Notes under the pieces: generated by a model
Seen by the model: only the letters and a program-made list of their open reading frames with translations
What the model was told of the DNA's origin: nothing
The model's database searches: none
In this document: positions 35,446 to 45,018 of the stretch, piece by piece
How positions within the stretch are numbered: the first letter of the stretch is position 1
Layout: each line of letters begins with the position of its first letter
Program-made: the position numbers and the translations under genes
Assembly: GCA_945957405.1 (NCBI GenBank)
Contig: CAMFLL010000008.1
Span: 1-47,568, forward strand
Direction: 5' to 3'
Length of the DNA stretch: 47,568 bases
From: an uncultured Mycolicibacterium sp.
Lineage (GTDB): Bacteria; Actinomycetota; Actinomycetes; Mycobacteriales; Mycobacteriaceae

Positions 35446-36372
35446 ATGCTCGGCTACGTCCTGCGGCGATTGATCCACGGCATCATCGTCTTGGCAGTTG
35501 TCATGGTCATCGTGTTTGTCATCTTCCAGGTGCTGGGTGATCCGGTCCGCAAGATCTTGCCGACTAACGTGACGGACGAGCAGGTGGCGGCGTTTCGGCA
35601 GGCGAATGGGTTCAACGACCCGGTGTTGGAACGATTTCTCAGATTCGTCGGCGACGTGCTCTCGCTCAATTTCGGGCAGTCCTACACGCTGCACCGAGAC
35701 TCTTTCCCGGTCGTGATGTCTGCGCTGCCACACACTTTCGTGCTCGCTGGCTGCGCCTTCGTCGTCGGCCTGCTGATCGCCACCATCCTCGGTGCGATTG
35801 CCGCCCTGCGTCACGGGTCGGCCCTTGACCGCGGTATTGTCGCGTTCGGTACAGTGCTGGCTTCCGTACCGGAATTCTGGGTCGGATTGTTGCTCATCGT
35901 CTACGTCGCTGTCCGAACAGCGCATCTGCCGACCAGCGGCTACGGGATCAATGATCACCTGATACTGCCAGTCATTACTCTCGCCCTGGCGCCGATCGGC
36001 AGACTCACCTCCGTTATTCGCACAAGCATCCTTGACGTACTGCGTGAACAGCACGTCTTGGTGGCCACCGCACGAGGACTACCGCGGCACACGGTGCTCG
36101 GAGAGTATGTACTGCGTAACGCCTCGGTTCCCACTATCGCTATGGGCACCATGGAACTGACGCGCCTGCTGGTGGGCGGAGCCGTTGTCGTCGAAACAGT
36201 TTTCGCATGGCCAGGTATCGGCCGGCTATACGTCCAGGGGATGGCTGCCTTTGATCTTCCGCTCATCACCGCAACCGTGTTCATCGCCACGGTCATAGTT
36301 TTGGTGCTGAATTTAGGAGTGGACATCTTCTACACCTACGTCGATCCACGGGTGAGGTATGGCAATGGTTGA
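35446..36372 (+). CDS. Peptide-type ABC transporter permease (DppB-like)
   Basis: MLGYVLRRLIHGIIVLAVVMVIVFVIFQVLGDPV; EAA loop VATARGLPRHTVLGEYVLRNASVPTIAMG; ETVFAWPGIGRLYVQG. GAGGAGG upstream of ATG 35446. Confidence 0.94.
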   Translation: MLGYVLRRLIHGIIVLAVVMVIVFVIFQVLGDPVRKILPTNVTDEQVAAFRQANGFNDPVLERFLRFVGDVLSLNFGQSYTLHRDSFPVVMSALPHTFVLAGCAFVVGLLIATILGAIAALRHGSALDRGIVAFGTVLASVPEFWVGLLLIVYVAVRTAHLPTSGYGINDHLILPVITLALAPIGRLTSVIRTSILDVLREQHVLVATARGLPRHTVLGEYVLRNASVPTIAMGTMELTRLLVGGAVVVETVFAWPGIGRLYVQGMAAFDLPLITATVFIATVIVLVLNLGVDIFYTYVDPRVRYGNG

Positions 36373-37282
36373 TGTCAGTTTGGATCCAGAAGCTGTGGCG
36401 TTGCGGATTGACGCCGACCAGGTTCAAAGTAAGCGAACGTGGAAAAAGCTGTTAGCCAATCGTTCAGTGATGATCGGCGGCACAATCTTTGTGATCTTGT
36501 TGATGTACGCGGTGTTTGGACCGGTTGCCGCGGGCGGGCAGACTGTGATCACCCGCCTCGATCCGAGCCAGGCCTTCAGTCAGCCGGGGTTCTGGATGAG
36601 TGCTACCAAGTCGCACGCCTTCGGCACAGATCATCTTGGCCGCGACCTCTTCGGCCTGGCCGCGTTGGGCCTTCGAACCTCGATTCTCATCGGCGTGGGG
36701 GTGGTGATCCTCTCCGGCCTGCTCGGATGGCTTATCGGCGCCATTTCCGGCTATGTCGGAGGTTGGCTTGATGATGCGCTCGGCCGCGTCATGGATATCT
36801 TCAATGCCTTCCCAGGGATCCTGGTTGCGCTTGCCATCGTGACGGCGCTCGGTCCGAGCGTGCGCACCATGGTTGTCGTTCTGGTGCTGACAACCTGGGT
36901 GCTGTACGCACGCATCACCCGAGCCCAGGTGTTGTTGTTGCGCGGCAGCGCCTTCGTCGAGGCGGCCAAGATTTCAGGAACTCGATTTCCAAAGATCTTG
37001 ACCACCCACTTGGGTCTATCCACCTGGCCAATGTTGCTGTCACTGGCAATCATCGAGCTGCCGCATGTCATCCTCGTCGAGGCAACTCTGAGTTTCCTGG
37101 GTTTCGGAATTCAGCCTCCGAACACCTCGCTGGGTTTCATCATCTCCGACGAACGTGACTACATCACCATTGCGCCCTGGCCGATCACGTTCACTGGGTT
37201 GTTGCTGGCTCTGCTGTGTGTCTCGTTCGCGATGATCGGCATCGGAGTGCGGCGCGTCCTCGACCCATCGGAGTCGTCGTGA
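36359..37282 (+). CDS. Peptide-type ABC transporter permease (DppC-like)
   Basis: FGTDHLGRDLFGLAALGLRTSILIGVG; FVEAAKISGTRFPKILTTHLGLSTWPML; ATLSFLGFGIQPPNTSLGFII. Confidence 0.94.
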   Translation: MAMVDVSLDPEAVALRIDADQVQSKRTWKKLLANRSVMIGGTIFVILLMYAVFGPVAAGGQTVITRLDPSQAFSQPGFWMSATKSHAFGTDHLGRDLFGLAALGLRTSILIGVGVVILSGLLGWLIGAISGYVGGWLDDALGRVMDIFNAFPGILVALAIVTALGPSVRTMVVVLVLTTWVLYARITRAQVLLLRGSAFVEAAKISGTRFPKILTTHLGLSTWPMLLSLAIIELPHVILVEATLSFLGFGIQPPNTSLGFIISDERDYITIAPWPITFTGLLLALLCVSFAMIGIGVRRVLDPSESS

Positions 37283-38349
37283 CCGTTGATGATGTAGTAG
37301 CCACCGTGGCCCCGGACCGCAGCGCCGCCGAAGTTGTTTTGTCGGTTCGCAACTTGGTTACCGAGTTGAGCCTGCCCACCGGTCCGGCCAACGTCGTCGA
37401 TGACGTGAGTTTCGACCTGCACCGCGGCGAAATCTTAGGTCTGGTAGGCGAGTCGGGCTCGGGCAAGACGGCAACGATCAAGTCCATACTGCGCTTGATC
37501 AATCCACCCGAAGGACACATCGCGAGCGGCGAAGTCCTCTTCGAGGGCAACAACCTTGCCCGCGCCGATACCAAGCTCTTGCAGGGGGTCCGCGGAAACC
37601 GCATTGCCATGGTGTTTCAGGACGCCCTCACAGCGTTCAACCCGCTGCTGACAATCGGTCACCAGATCCGCGAGACGGTTCACGCGCATCACCCGGACTG
37701 GGCGAAGGACAAGTGCAAGCAGCGTGCTCTGGAAATCCTCGAGCAAGTGGGGGTGCCGTCACCCAAGGATCGGTACAAGCGCTACTCCAATGAGTACTCC
37801 GGCGGCATGCGTCAACGGGCGATGATCGCCCTCGCGCTGGCAAACGAGCCGACTGTAGTGCTCGCGGATGAACCAACTACGGCATTGGACGTGACCACCC
37901 AAGCCCAGGTCATCGACCTGCTGCTGCAGCTGCAGAACGACACCGGTGTAGCCATCATTTTCGTCACCCACGACTTGGGAATAGTCGCCGAGATAGCCGA
38001 CCGAGTCGCGGTGATGTACGCAGGCCGTATCGTCGAGTTAGGGACTGTCGAAGACATCTTCTATCGCCCGATGCACCCGTACACCAAAGGCTTGTTGGAC
38101 AGCATCCCGAGAATCACTGACGAAGAGGCCGCGCTTCGCTCGATCGAGGGCCAACCGCCCACAGTCGCGCGTCGGCCTCCGGGGTGTCCCTTCCATCCGC
38201 GGTGCGCTTTGGGCTCGAACAGCGACGAATGCCGAACTGCCATCCCCGTTTTGGAAGACAAGGGTGTCGACCATGCGCTGGTGGCATGCCATCTCGCCGA
38301 GGGCAAGGTCGACCTCCCGACCCCTGCACGCCGATCGGAATTGGAATGA
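37279..38349 (+). CDS. Peptide-type ABC transporter ATPase (DppD-like)
   Basis: [85 protein letters not shown] start overlapping upstream stop. Confidence 0.95.
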   Translation: MTVDDVVATVAPDRSAAEVVLSVRNLVTELSLPTGPANVVDDVSFDLHRGEILGLVGESGSGKTATIKSILRLINPPEGHIASGEVLFEGNNLARADTKLLQGVRGNRIAMVFQDALTAFNPLLTIGHQIRETVHAHHPDWAKDKCKQRALEILEQVGVPSPKDRYKRYSNEYSGGMRQRAMIALALANEPTVVLADEPTTALDVTTQAQVIDLLLQLQNDTGVAIIFVTHDLGIVAEIADRVAVMYAGRIVELGTVEDIFYRPMHPYTKGLLDSIPRITDEEAALRSIEGQPPTVARRPPGCPFHPRCALGSNSDECRTAIPVLEDKGVDHALVACHLAEGKVDLPTPARRSELE

Positions 38350-39380
38350 ATACGACCAACGCACCCGAACTCCTGCGGGTCGAGGGACTGGAGACGTGGT
38401 ATCCAATCCGATCGACGGCGTTGCGACGCACCGTGGGGCATGTTCGGGCAGTCGACGGTGTGTCTTTTACCATCCATGCCGGAGAGACACTCGGACTGGT
38501 AGGTGAATCCGGCTGCGGCAAGTCGACAACCGGTCGATCCATCATCAGGCTGACCGAACCGACCGGGGGTAAAGTCTTCTTCGACGGCGTCGACGTAGCG
38601 TCTATGAGTCACGGCGAGTTGCGCCAGGTGCGCCAGGACATGCAGTTCGTGTTCCAGGATCCGTTCTCGTCGCTGAACCCACGGCTGAAAATTCGCGACA
38701 TCATTGCCGAGCCGCTACGCAGCACTCCGAAAGCTAAGCGCCGCAACCGAGTCCAAGAATTGCTCGAATTGACTGGGCTGAATGCGGACTACTCTGATCG
38801 CTATCCGCATCAGCTCTCCGGCGGCCAGCGGCAGCGGGTCGGCATAGCCCGTGCATTGGCGTCGGATCCGAAATTGCTCATTCTCGACGAGCCGGTGTCC
38901 TCACTGGACGTTTCGATCCAGGCGCAGATCATCAACTTGCTGAAACGATTACAGGCCGAACTCGGGACGGCCTACCTATTCATTGCTCACGATCTGGCTG
39001 TCGTGCGCCATATTTCGCAACGCATTGCGGTGATGTATCTCGGAAAGATCGTGGAGCAAGGCGAGCGGTCAGATATCTTCTCGCACCCCACCCATCCCTA
39101 CACCCAGTCACTGCTGTCCTCGGTGCCGATCCCCGATCCCATGGAGGGGCGGGCCCGGCGACGAATTCTGCTGCAGGGCGAGCTTCCCAGTCCTTCGAAT
39201 ATCCCTAGCGGCTGCCGGTTCCGCACTCGCTGCTGGAAGGCCGACGAGATATGTGCGTCGGAGGTCCCCGAATTGATACCTCGCGATGTCCACAAGCAAT
39301 TGGTGGCGTGCCATCACCCGCAATCGTTCGAAGAGTGTAGCGACGACCCGCGGCTCACCGTCGGCTTGGCACGTCGCTGA
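38346..39380 (+). CDS. Peptide-type ABC transporter ATPase (DppF-like)
   Basis: [83 protein letters not shown] overlap with previous gene. Confidence 0.95.
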   Translation: MNTTNAPELLRVEGLETWYPIRSTALRRTVGHVRAVDGVSFTIHAGETLGLVGESGCGKSTTGRSIIRLTEPTGGKVFFDGVDVASMSHGELRQVRQDMQFVFQDPFSSLNPRLKIRDIIAEPLRSTPKAKRRNRVQELLELTGLNADYSDRYPHQLSGGQRQRVGIARALASDPKLLILDEPVSSLDVSIQAQIINLLKRLQAELGTAYLFIAHDLAVVRHISQRIAVMYLGKIVEQGERSDIFSHPTHPYTQSLLSSVPIPDPMEGRARRRILLQGELPSPSNIPSGCRFRTRCWKADEICASEVPELIPRDVHKQLVACHHPQSFEECSDDPRLTVGLARR

Positions 39381-40336
39381 TGGGCCTGCGTGTCGTCGTC
39401 ACAGGGGCCGGTGGATTTCTCGGTAGTCGGCTCGCCGCATCGCTGCTCTCTGAGGCTCAGATGACGATATGCGGGCAGACCGCTCTCATCGAGGAACTGC
39501 GGCTGGTAGACCGCGTCGATCCGCCCGCGGCGCTGATTCCAGGCCCCCGGACTGTCACCGTGGTCGTCGACTTGTCCTCCGACACTGCGGATCTGTCGTT
39601 CGTCGACGGAGCTGATGTCATCTTCCATCTGGCCGCAGCGGTAAGTGCCGACTGCGAAGCGGATTTCGATCTCGGGATGCGCAGCAATCTGTCGGCGACG
39701 ATTCGGCTGCTGCAGCGGTGCCGGGCTGAGCCGGAGCCACCGCTTTTCGTATTCGCCAGCTCGGTGGCGGTCTTCGGTCCGGGACCCGTGGATGACGACA
39801 CGCTGCCAACGCCGCAGAGCAGCTATGGAACCCAGAAGCTCACCTGCGAGTATCTGATCGCGGACTGCACGCGTCGGAACTTCGTGCGCGGTCGATGTGT
39901 TCGTCTGATGACGGTCAGTGTCAGACCGGGCCGGCCCAACGGGGCGGCGTCGTCCTTTCTGAGTGGTGTTGTCAGAGAACCGCTTTCGGGATCGCCGGCC
40001 ACGGTCCCGGCGCGTCCCGATGACGAGGTTGCCATTGCATCACCCAGTCGCACCGTGGCGGGGCTGCTGCGCGCCGCGTCTGCCACCGACGAGGAATGGG
40101 GCGACCGACCGCTGAACCTACCATCACTGCGAATTACCGTGGGCGACATGGTTACTGAAGTGATTCGCCGATCACCGACGGCCGCACAGTTGATCACCTG
40201 GAGTGAGGATCCAGGTGTCCGGCGCATAGTGCAAAGCTGGCCGAGCCGCTTCGATATGTCGCGCGCGGCGGATCTGGGTCTGTTCCCTGATACGTCGTTT
40301 GCCGAGCTGGTCGACGAGTTCGTTCGCGATCGTTGA
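39380..40336 (+). CDS. NAD-dependent epimerase/dehydratase, D-erythronate dehydrogenase (DenD)-like
   Basis: VVVTGAGGFLGSRLAASLL; DVIFHLAAAVSADCEADFDLGMRSNLSATIRLLQRCR; FVFASSVAVFGPGPVDDDTLPTPQSSYGTQKLTCEYLIADCTRRNFVRGRCVRLMTVSVRPGRPNGAASSFLSGVVREPLSG. Start overlaps the DppF-like stop (TGATG). Confidence 0.85.
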   Translation: MGLRVVVTGAGGFLGSRLAASLLSEAQMTICGQTALIEELRLVDRVDPPAALIPGPRTVTVVVDLSSDTADLSFVDGADVIFHLAAAVSADCEADFDLGMRSNLSATIRLLQRCRAEPEPPLFVFASSVAVFGPGPVDDDTLPTPQSSYGTQKLTCEYLIADCTRRNFVRGRCVRLMTVSVRPGRPNGAASSFLSGVVREPLSGSPATVPARPDDEVAIASPSRTVAGLLRAASATDEEWGDRPLNLPSLRITVGDMVTEVIRRSPTAAQLITWSEDPGVRRIVQSWPSRFDMSRAADLGLFPDTSFAELVDEFVRDR

Positions 40337-40373
40337 GCAGCTGAGTCCTTCCGATGGTCGCGAGGGCTCCTGG

Positions 40374-40937
40374 TCAGGCCCTGCGCGCCACCGCAGCCCA
40401 GCCGTACTCGTTGGTCTTCACCTCGACGTCGGTGAAACCCGCCGCAATGAGGCGCTCCTGCAGCGACGCGGGATCGACGGGGTTGTAGGTGTCGCCGTCA
40501 TGCATGTCGGCCAGCTGGTCGCTGGCCAGGCTGTCGCTGGCCACCAGCGCGGCACCCGGCCGGAGCACCCGGGCGACCTCGCCGAACAGCCGGTCCTGCA
40601 ACTGCGTCGTCGGCACATGGTGCAGCATCGTGAAACATGCAGCACCGGTGAATGTTTCGTCGTCATACGACAGCGCGGTCGCATCCCCTTCGACGATGTG
40701 CACCGACGGTGTGTCGGCGAACCGTTCGCGCAGCAACGCGGCCAGCCCGGGATCGATCTCGACCGATGTCAATCGGCCGGGCCGGGTGCACAGCACATCG
40801 GTGGTGGCGCCGTACCCGGGCCCCACCTCGAGGACGTCGTCGCCGAGCTCGGCCTCACCGAGGGCCCACGGCAGGATGAAGTCGCGGATCGCCTGGCGCC
40901 ATTCGTCACTGCCGCAGCATTCGTGTGCCTCGTTCAT
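40374..40937 (-). CDS. Class I SAM-dependent methyltransferase
   Basis: DDVLEVGPGYGATTDVLCTRPGRLTSVEIDPGLAALLRERF, VEGDATALSYDDETFTGAACFTMLHHV, EVARVLRPGAALVASDS. Confidence 0.9.
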   Translation of the reverse strand: MNEAHECCGSDEWRQAIRDFILPWALGEAELGDDVLEVGPGYGATTDVLCTRPGRLTSVEIDPGLAALLRERFADTPSVHIVEGDATALSYDDETFTGAACFTMLHHVPTTQLQDRLFGEVARVLRPGAALVASDSLASDQLADMHDGDTYNPVDPASLQERLIAAGFTDVEVKTNEYGWAAVARRA

Positions 40938-41695
40938 CGCCCGGCCACCTGAGCGCGGCCGCGCTCGAACACCGAGGCGCGGCTCGCGGCGATATCGTGG
41001 CCGGTGGCCACGCGCATCCACTGTCGGGCCGAGTCGGCTTCGATCCACAGCCCCGCACTGGTCTGTTGGGCGTCGATCCGGTGGTAGGACTCCAGCAACG
41101 CGCGCACCGCCTTCTGGTTGTTGCCGACCATCGACGCGGCGACTGCCCGCGCCGCATCCAGCAGGTTGTCGTGGGGAACCACCTCGGTGACCAGACCGGC
41201 ACGCAACGCGTCGTCGGCGCTCAGATAATCGCCGGTCAGGCTCATCCGACGCGCCATCCCGACACCCACCTTCTGCGGCAATCGCACGCTGAGCCCCCAG
41301 GTTGGCAGGAGGCCGACCCGCGCATGGGTGTCGGCGAAGCGGGCGCGCTCCGAGGCGATCAGCACGTCGCAGTAGAGGGCGAGTTCGAGGCCGCCGGTGA
41401 CGGCCGCGCCGTTGATCGCACCGATGACCGGTTTCGACATCGCCGGCCAGTTGGGGGAGATGTCAGGCAGTTCGGTGGTGTTGCCGAGTTCCTTGAGGTC
41501 CAGGCCCGCGCAGAACACCGGATCGGCGCCGGTCACGATGACGACGTCCACGGCGTCGTCCGCCTCGGCGTTGGCCAGCGCGGTGTAGAACTTCCCGCGC
41601 AGTTCGGCCGACAACGCGTTACGCGCCTGCGGCCGGTTCAGCGTGAGGGTCCGGACGCGATCGGCGGTGTCGATCAGCAGAACGTCAGTGGTCAT
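40934..41695 (-). CDS. echA16: Enoyl-CoA hydratase/isomerase family, EchA16-like
   Basis: VRTLTLNRPQARNALSAELRGKFYTALANAEADDAVDVVIVTGADPVFCAGLDLKELG, GAAVTGGLELALYCDVLIASERARFADTHARVGLLPTWGLSVRLPQKVG; resembles M. tuberculosis EchA16 from memory. Confidence 0.85.
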   Translation of the reverse strand: MTTDVLLIDTADRVRTLTLNRPQARNALSAELRGKFYTALANAEADDAVDVVIVTGADPVFCAGLDLKELGNTTELPDISPNWPAMSKPVIGAINGAAVTGGLELALYCDVLIASERARFADTHARVGLLPTWGLSVRLPQKVGVGMARRMSLTGDYLSADDALRAGLVTEVVPHDNLLDAARAVAASMVGNNQKAVRALLESYHRIDAQQTSAGLWIEADSARQWMRVATGHDIAASRASVFERGRAQVAGR

Positions 41696-41742
41696 GGACG
41701 TCACGGTAGCCACTTGGCCTCCGGCGGCCTACATTGGCGCCC

Positions 41743-42015
41743 ATGTGTCGGAACATCACCGAACTCCGCGGCCTCGAACCACCGGCCACGCCCGTCGAGA
41801 TCGAGGCGGCGGCGCGACAGTATGTCCGCAAGGTCAGCGGTATCGCCCGCCCGTCCGAGGCCAATGTCGACGCCTTCGAGAGGGCCGTCGCCGAAGTCAC
41901 CGCCACCACCGCGGCGCTGCTGGCGTCATTGCCACCGCGGCGGCAGCCACCCAAGACCGTGCCACCGCTGCGGCGCCCGGAGGTGCAGGCGCGGATCGCG
42001 GCCCGCGCGACGTGA
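41743..42015 (+). CDS. DUF2277 family protein
   Basis: MCRNITELRGLEPPATPVEIEAAARQYVRKVSGIARPSEANVDAFERAV, characteristic MCRNI..L N-terminus. Confidence 0.85.
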   Translation: MCRNITELRGLEPPATPVEIEAAARQYVRKVSGIARPSEANVDAFERAVAEVTATTAALLASLPPRRQPPKTVPPLRRPEVQARIAARAT

Positions 42016-42563
42016 CCGACACCGCCGCACTCAAGGAATGGGGTGCCGCGGTGCACGCCCTGCTGGATGGTCGGCAGTGCGTGCTGCTGCGCAAGGGCGG
42101 CATCCACGAGAAGCGGTTCCGGGTGGCCGCCGAGGGCTTCCTGTTGTTCCCGACGGTCGCCCACAGTCACGCCGAGCGTGTGCGGGAAGAACACCGACAC
42201 CTGTTGCGGCCCGCCGTCCAGGACAGCACGCAGACCCACATCACCGTGCGGGCGTCCGCGAAAGTCGTTGCCGCAGTGGAGGTGACGCAGCCCGATCGGA
42301 TCGACGAGCTGGCGGATCTGCACATCTGGACTCACCTATCAGTCCGTGCCGACCGGCTGGATTTCCGCCCAAAGCACCGGCTGACAGTGTTGGTCGTGGC
42401 GGTGCGTCCACTCGTCGAGCCGGTCCGGCTGGAACGCCTGCCGCAGTACGCCGGATGTAAGAGCTGGGTGGAACTTCCGCTCACCCCGGCAACCGGCGCG
42501 CCCGTGCGCGATGCCGACATGCTGGCCGATGTCGCCGATCGGGTCCGGCGCTCAGTGTCCTGA
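42012..42563 (+). CDS. DUF1802 family protein
   Basis: ALKEWGAAVHALLDGRQCVLLRKGGIHEKRFRVAAEGFLLFPTVAHSHAERV; GTG start overlapping DUF2277 stop. Confidence 0.82.
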   Translation: MTDTAALKEWGAAVHALLDGRQCVLLRKGGIHEKRFRVAAEGFLLFPTVAHSHAERVREEHRHLLRPAVQDSTQTHITVRASAKVVAAVEVTQPDRIDELADLHIWTHLSVRADRLDFRPKHRLTVLVVAVRPLVEPVRLERLPQYAGCKSWVELPLTPATGAPVRDADMLADVADRVRRSVS

Positions 42564-44276
42564 GGGACGCTCATCGCCGACCGGCAGGATCAGCCGCGAC
42601 GCGCCGCCGTGGTGGACCACATGACCGGCGGGCACCATGCGATGCCCCGCCGACGGTCGCTCACCGGTGCCGAGATTGCGGGCATAGCGGGGATGCGAAC
42701 CTCCGGCGACCAGCAACCGGATCCGGTGGCCGGCGCGGAAGCGGTGCGCGATGTCATCGAGCGGGAGGCGGATCAGCTGGGTGCCCGCCTCGTGCACCAG
42801 CCTTCGATATCCGTCACTGACATTGCGGGAGCGGCCTTTTGCGTCGACCTCACTGATCCGCACGAAGACATCGACATACGGGTTGTCGGACTCGTGCGCG
42901 AGTTCCACCGTCGGCGCGCCGTACACGTAGAGGTCCGCGGGCAGCACCTCACCGGTGTAGCTGAGCACATCACCGCGCTCGGCCAGGGCGTCGTCGCGGC
43001 GGTAGCCGCTGTTGGGCGAGAGCAGTCGGCCACCCACGGTCGGGGTGGGGTCAGCCGGGTCGAAGGTGAACGACGATCGCGTCGCCGGGCCCGTCTCGGC
43101 CGCGGCGGACAGTCGTCCCGGCTCCAGATACAGCGTGTGGTCGGCGGTCGCCGGCGGCCAGTCCGGCAGGTCCAGCCAACCGTCACCGGGGCGCGGGGTC
43201 CCGGTGGTGAACACCCGCACCGGGCAGCGCGGCGCGGCGGATTGACCGGCGACGTGAGCGGCCAGCCAGGCCAGCGACTCGCGCAGCGCCAGGGGAGCCG
43301 CCCGGCCCGACACGTCGGAGTGGGTCCACGGGCCGATGGTCATCGCCACGTCCACGCCGCGCCGGCGCAGCCGGGTGTACTGGTCGACGGTCTGCTCGAG
43401 GAAGACGTCCTGCCAGCCGCCGATGAGCAGGACCGGCACCTCGGAGTGTTCGAGCGCACGGACGAACCGGTAGGGGTCCCAGAACTGATCCTCGACATCG
43501 TCGTGCTCGGTCCAGTCTTCCCACCATGCGGCGCCCTGACCGAGCAGCTTGCGGCCCCCGGCGCCCATCGGCACCGCTGTGGCCGCGCGGCGCACCTGCC
43601 GGCGCGAGCGTGCGAAGCGCACCAGTGAACGTAGCCGCCCGGGATCCTCCTGGTGGCTGACCAGGTAGCTCCATCCGAGAAAGTCGTTGACCGAGAAAGC
43701 GCCGGTACCCCAGGTGGTGGCGCTGAAGTCGTGCAGACCGACGATGATCACCGCGGCCGCCATGTCCGAGGGCGGGTCCTGCAGCAGTGCCCACTGCGTG
43801 GCGCCCAGGTAGGACGCGCCGATGGTGGCGAATGATCCGGTGTACCAAGGTTGTTCACGTAACCAGGCGATGGTGTCGGCGCCGTCGGCCGCTTCGTGGA
43901 CGGTGGGATTGAACGCACCGCCGGAGCCGTATGTGCCGCGCACGCTCTGCAGCAGCACGTGATAACCGCGGCGCGCGTAGACCGCCCCGTAGAGGTTCGA
44001 GAACGGCCATCGGCGGCCGTAGGGACCCCGGACCACCACGGTTCCAGCAGGGTTCTCGGTGTCGGGTACGTAATGGTCGGCGACGAGTTCGACACCGTCG
44101 CGCATGGGTACCCGTAGTCCCCGCTCGACATGGAATTCGGTGGTGGGCGGCGGGACGTGCGCGACGCGGCTGACGGCCAAGGCGGCCGCTCTGCCGGCGA
44201 ACGACTTCACGGATTCTCGGACGCCCTCCACGGGTCCGCCGGTGCGGCGGTCGGAGATCGCGGTCACCTTGGCCAC
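42552..44276 (-). CDS. CocE/NonD family hydrolase (X-Pro dipeptidyl-peptidase S15-like), Rv2800-like
   Basis: VPMRDGVELVADHYVPDTENPAGTVVVRGPYGR, GGAFNPTVHEAADGADTIAWLREQPWYTGSFATIGASYLGATQWALL (GxSYxG), SEVPVLLIGGWQDVFLEQTVDQY, IGPWTHSD. Confidence 0.92.
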   Translation of the reverse strand: MAKVTAISDRRTGGPVEGVRESVKSFAGRAAALAVSRVAHVPPPTTEFHVERGLRVPMRDGVELVADHYVPDTENPAGTVVVRGPYGRRWPFSNLYGAVYARRGYHVLLQSVRGTYGSGGAFNPTVHEAADGADTIAWLREQPWYTGSFATIGASYLGATQWALLQDPPSDMAAAVIIVGLHDFSATTWGTGAFSVNDFLGWSYLVSHQEDPGRLRSLVRFARSRRQVRRAATAVPMGAGGRKLLGQGAAWWEDWTEHDDVEDQFWDPYRFVRALEHSEVPVLLIGGWQDVFLEQTVDQYTRLRRRGVDVAMTIGPWTHSDVSGRAAPLALRESLAWLAAHVAGQSAAPRCPVRVFTTGTPRPGDGWLDLPDWPPATADHTLYLEPGRLSAAAETGPATRSSFTFDPADPTPTVGGRLLSPNSGYRRDDALAERGDVLSYTGEVLPADLYVYGAPTVELAHESDNPYVDVFVRISEVDAKGRSRNVSDGYRRLVHEAGTQLIRLPLDDIAHRFRAGHRIRLLVAGGSHPRYARNLGTGERPSAGHRMVPAGHVVHHGGASRLILPVGDERPSGH

Positions 44277-44309
44277 GTTACGCGGCGTGGTACCGGCGGG
44301 TTCCGGGCC

Positions 44310-44888
44310 TCAGTATTTGTAGTACGGCGCCAGTTGGTGAGCCCGCAACAGGTTCTCCTGCATGCAGTCGACATTGGGCTGGGAGTACACCGGTGAGTAG
44401 AACAACGACTGCTGGATCACGCCGTAGCTGGTCTTGAAGGTCACCATGCAGGTGATCCACCAGCGGTTGTTCCAGTCTGTCGGCTTCATGATCCAGTACT
44501 GCGCGGCGCGGTGACCGTCGATGTCGACGTCGACGGCGTCCGGCGGCAGTGAGTTCTCGTAGGTGCGCCACACGATCGGTTCGACGGCCATCTGATAGTT
44601 ACCGGCGTCATAGTGGCAGCGCAGGCCGTTCTCGGGTTCGGGTGGTGTGTAACCCAGTCCGATGCCGTTGATGACGTCGAGCGGGATCTCGCTGCACGGG
44701 TCGAACGGGCTGGGGTCGGTGGTGTTGAGCACCGGTGGCAGCGTCGACGACACCTCGCTCAGTGGGGCTCCGGTGGATCGCAGCGCCACCTGTCGGTCGG
44801 TGGCGGGCACCGGGGTCTGGTTCACACCGATCACTACCGCGGCCAACACCGCGGCCAGTGCGGCCATCAACCGCAATCTGGCGACCAT
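44310..44888 (-). CDS. Secreted/membrane-anchored DUF3558-like mycobacterial protein (Rv2799-like)
   Basis: N-terminal hydrophobic segment (LRLMAALAAVLAAVVIGV), DPCSEIPLDVINGIGLGYTPPEPENGLRCHYDAGNYQMAVE, paired cysteines. Confidence 0.75.
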   Translation of the reverse strand: MVARLRLMAALAAVLAAVVIGVNQTPVPATDRQVALRSTGAPLSEVSSTLPPVLNTTDPSPFDPCSEIPLDVINGIGLGYTPPEPENGLRCHYDAGNYQMAVEPIVWRTYENSLPPDAVDVDIDGHRAAQYWIMKPTDWNNRWWITCMVTFKTSYGVIQQSLFYSPVYSQPNVDCMQENLLRAHQLAPYYKY

Positions 44889-45018
44889 CACATCCCCTCG
44901 TTTGGTGACCGACCCTGCGGGGAGTGTACAAGGTGCAAACAAGAACATGTTCTAGTTCATGACTTCCATCGGGTCGGGCACCGAGCGGCTCACAAGGACT
45001 TCAGTAGGCTGGACCGTC

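Noticed and set aside
37759-37971. Small antisense ORFs within the DppD-like ATPase
   Set aside because: Shadow ORFs of a conserved ABC ATPase.
40925-42460. 511-aa + strand ORF antisense to echA16 and overlapping DUF2277/DUF1802
   Set aside because: Low-complexity Arg/Pro-rich translation, no recognisable motifs, conflicts with three supported genes.
42609-43628. 339-aa + strand ORF antisense to the CocE/NonD hydrolase
   Set aside because: Shadow ORF; no domain signature.
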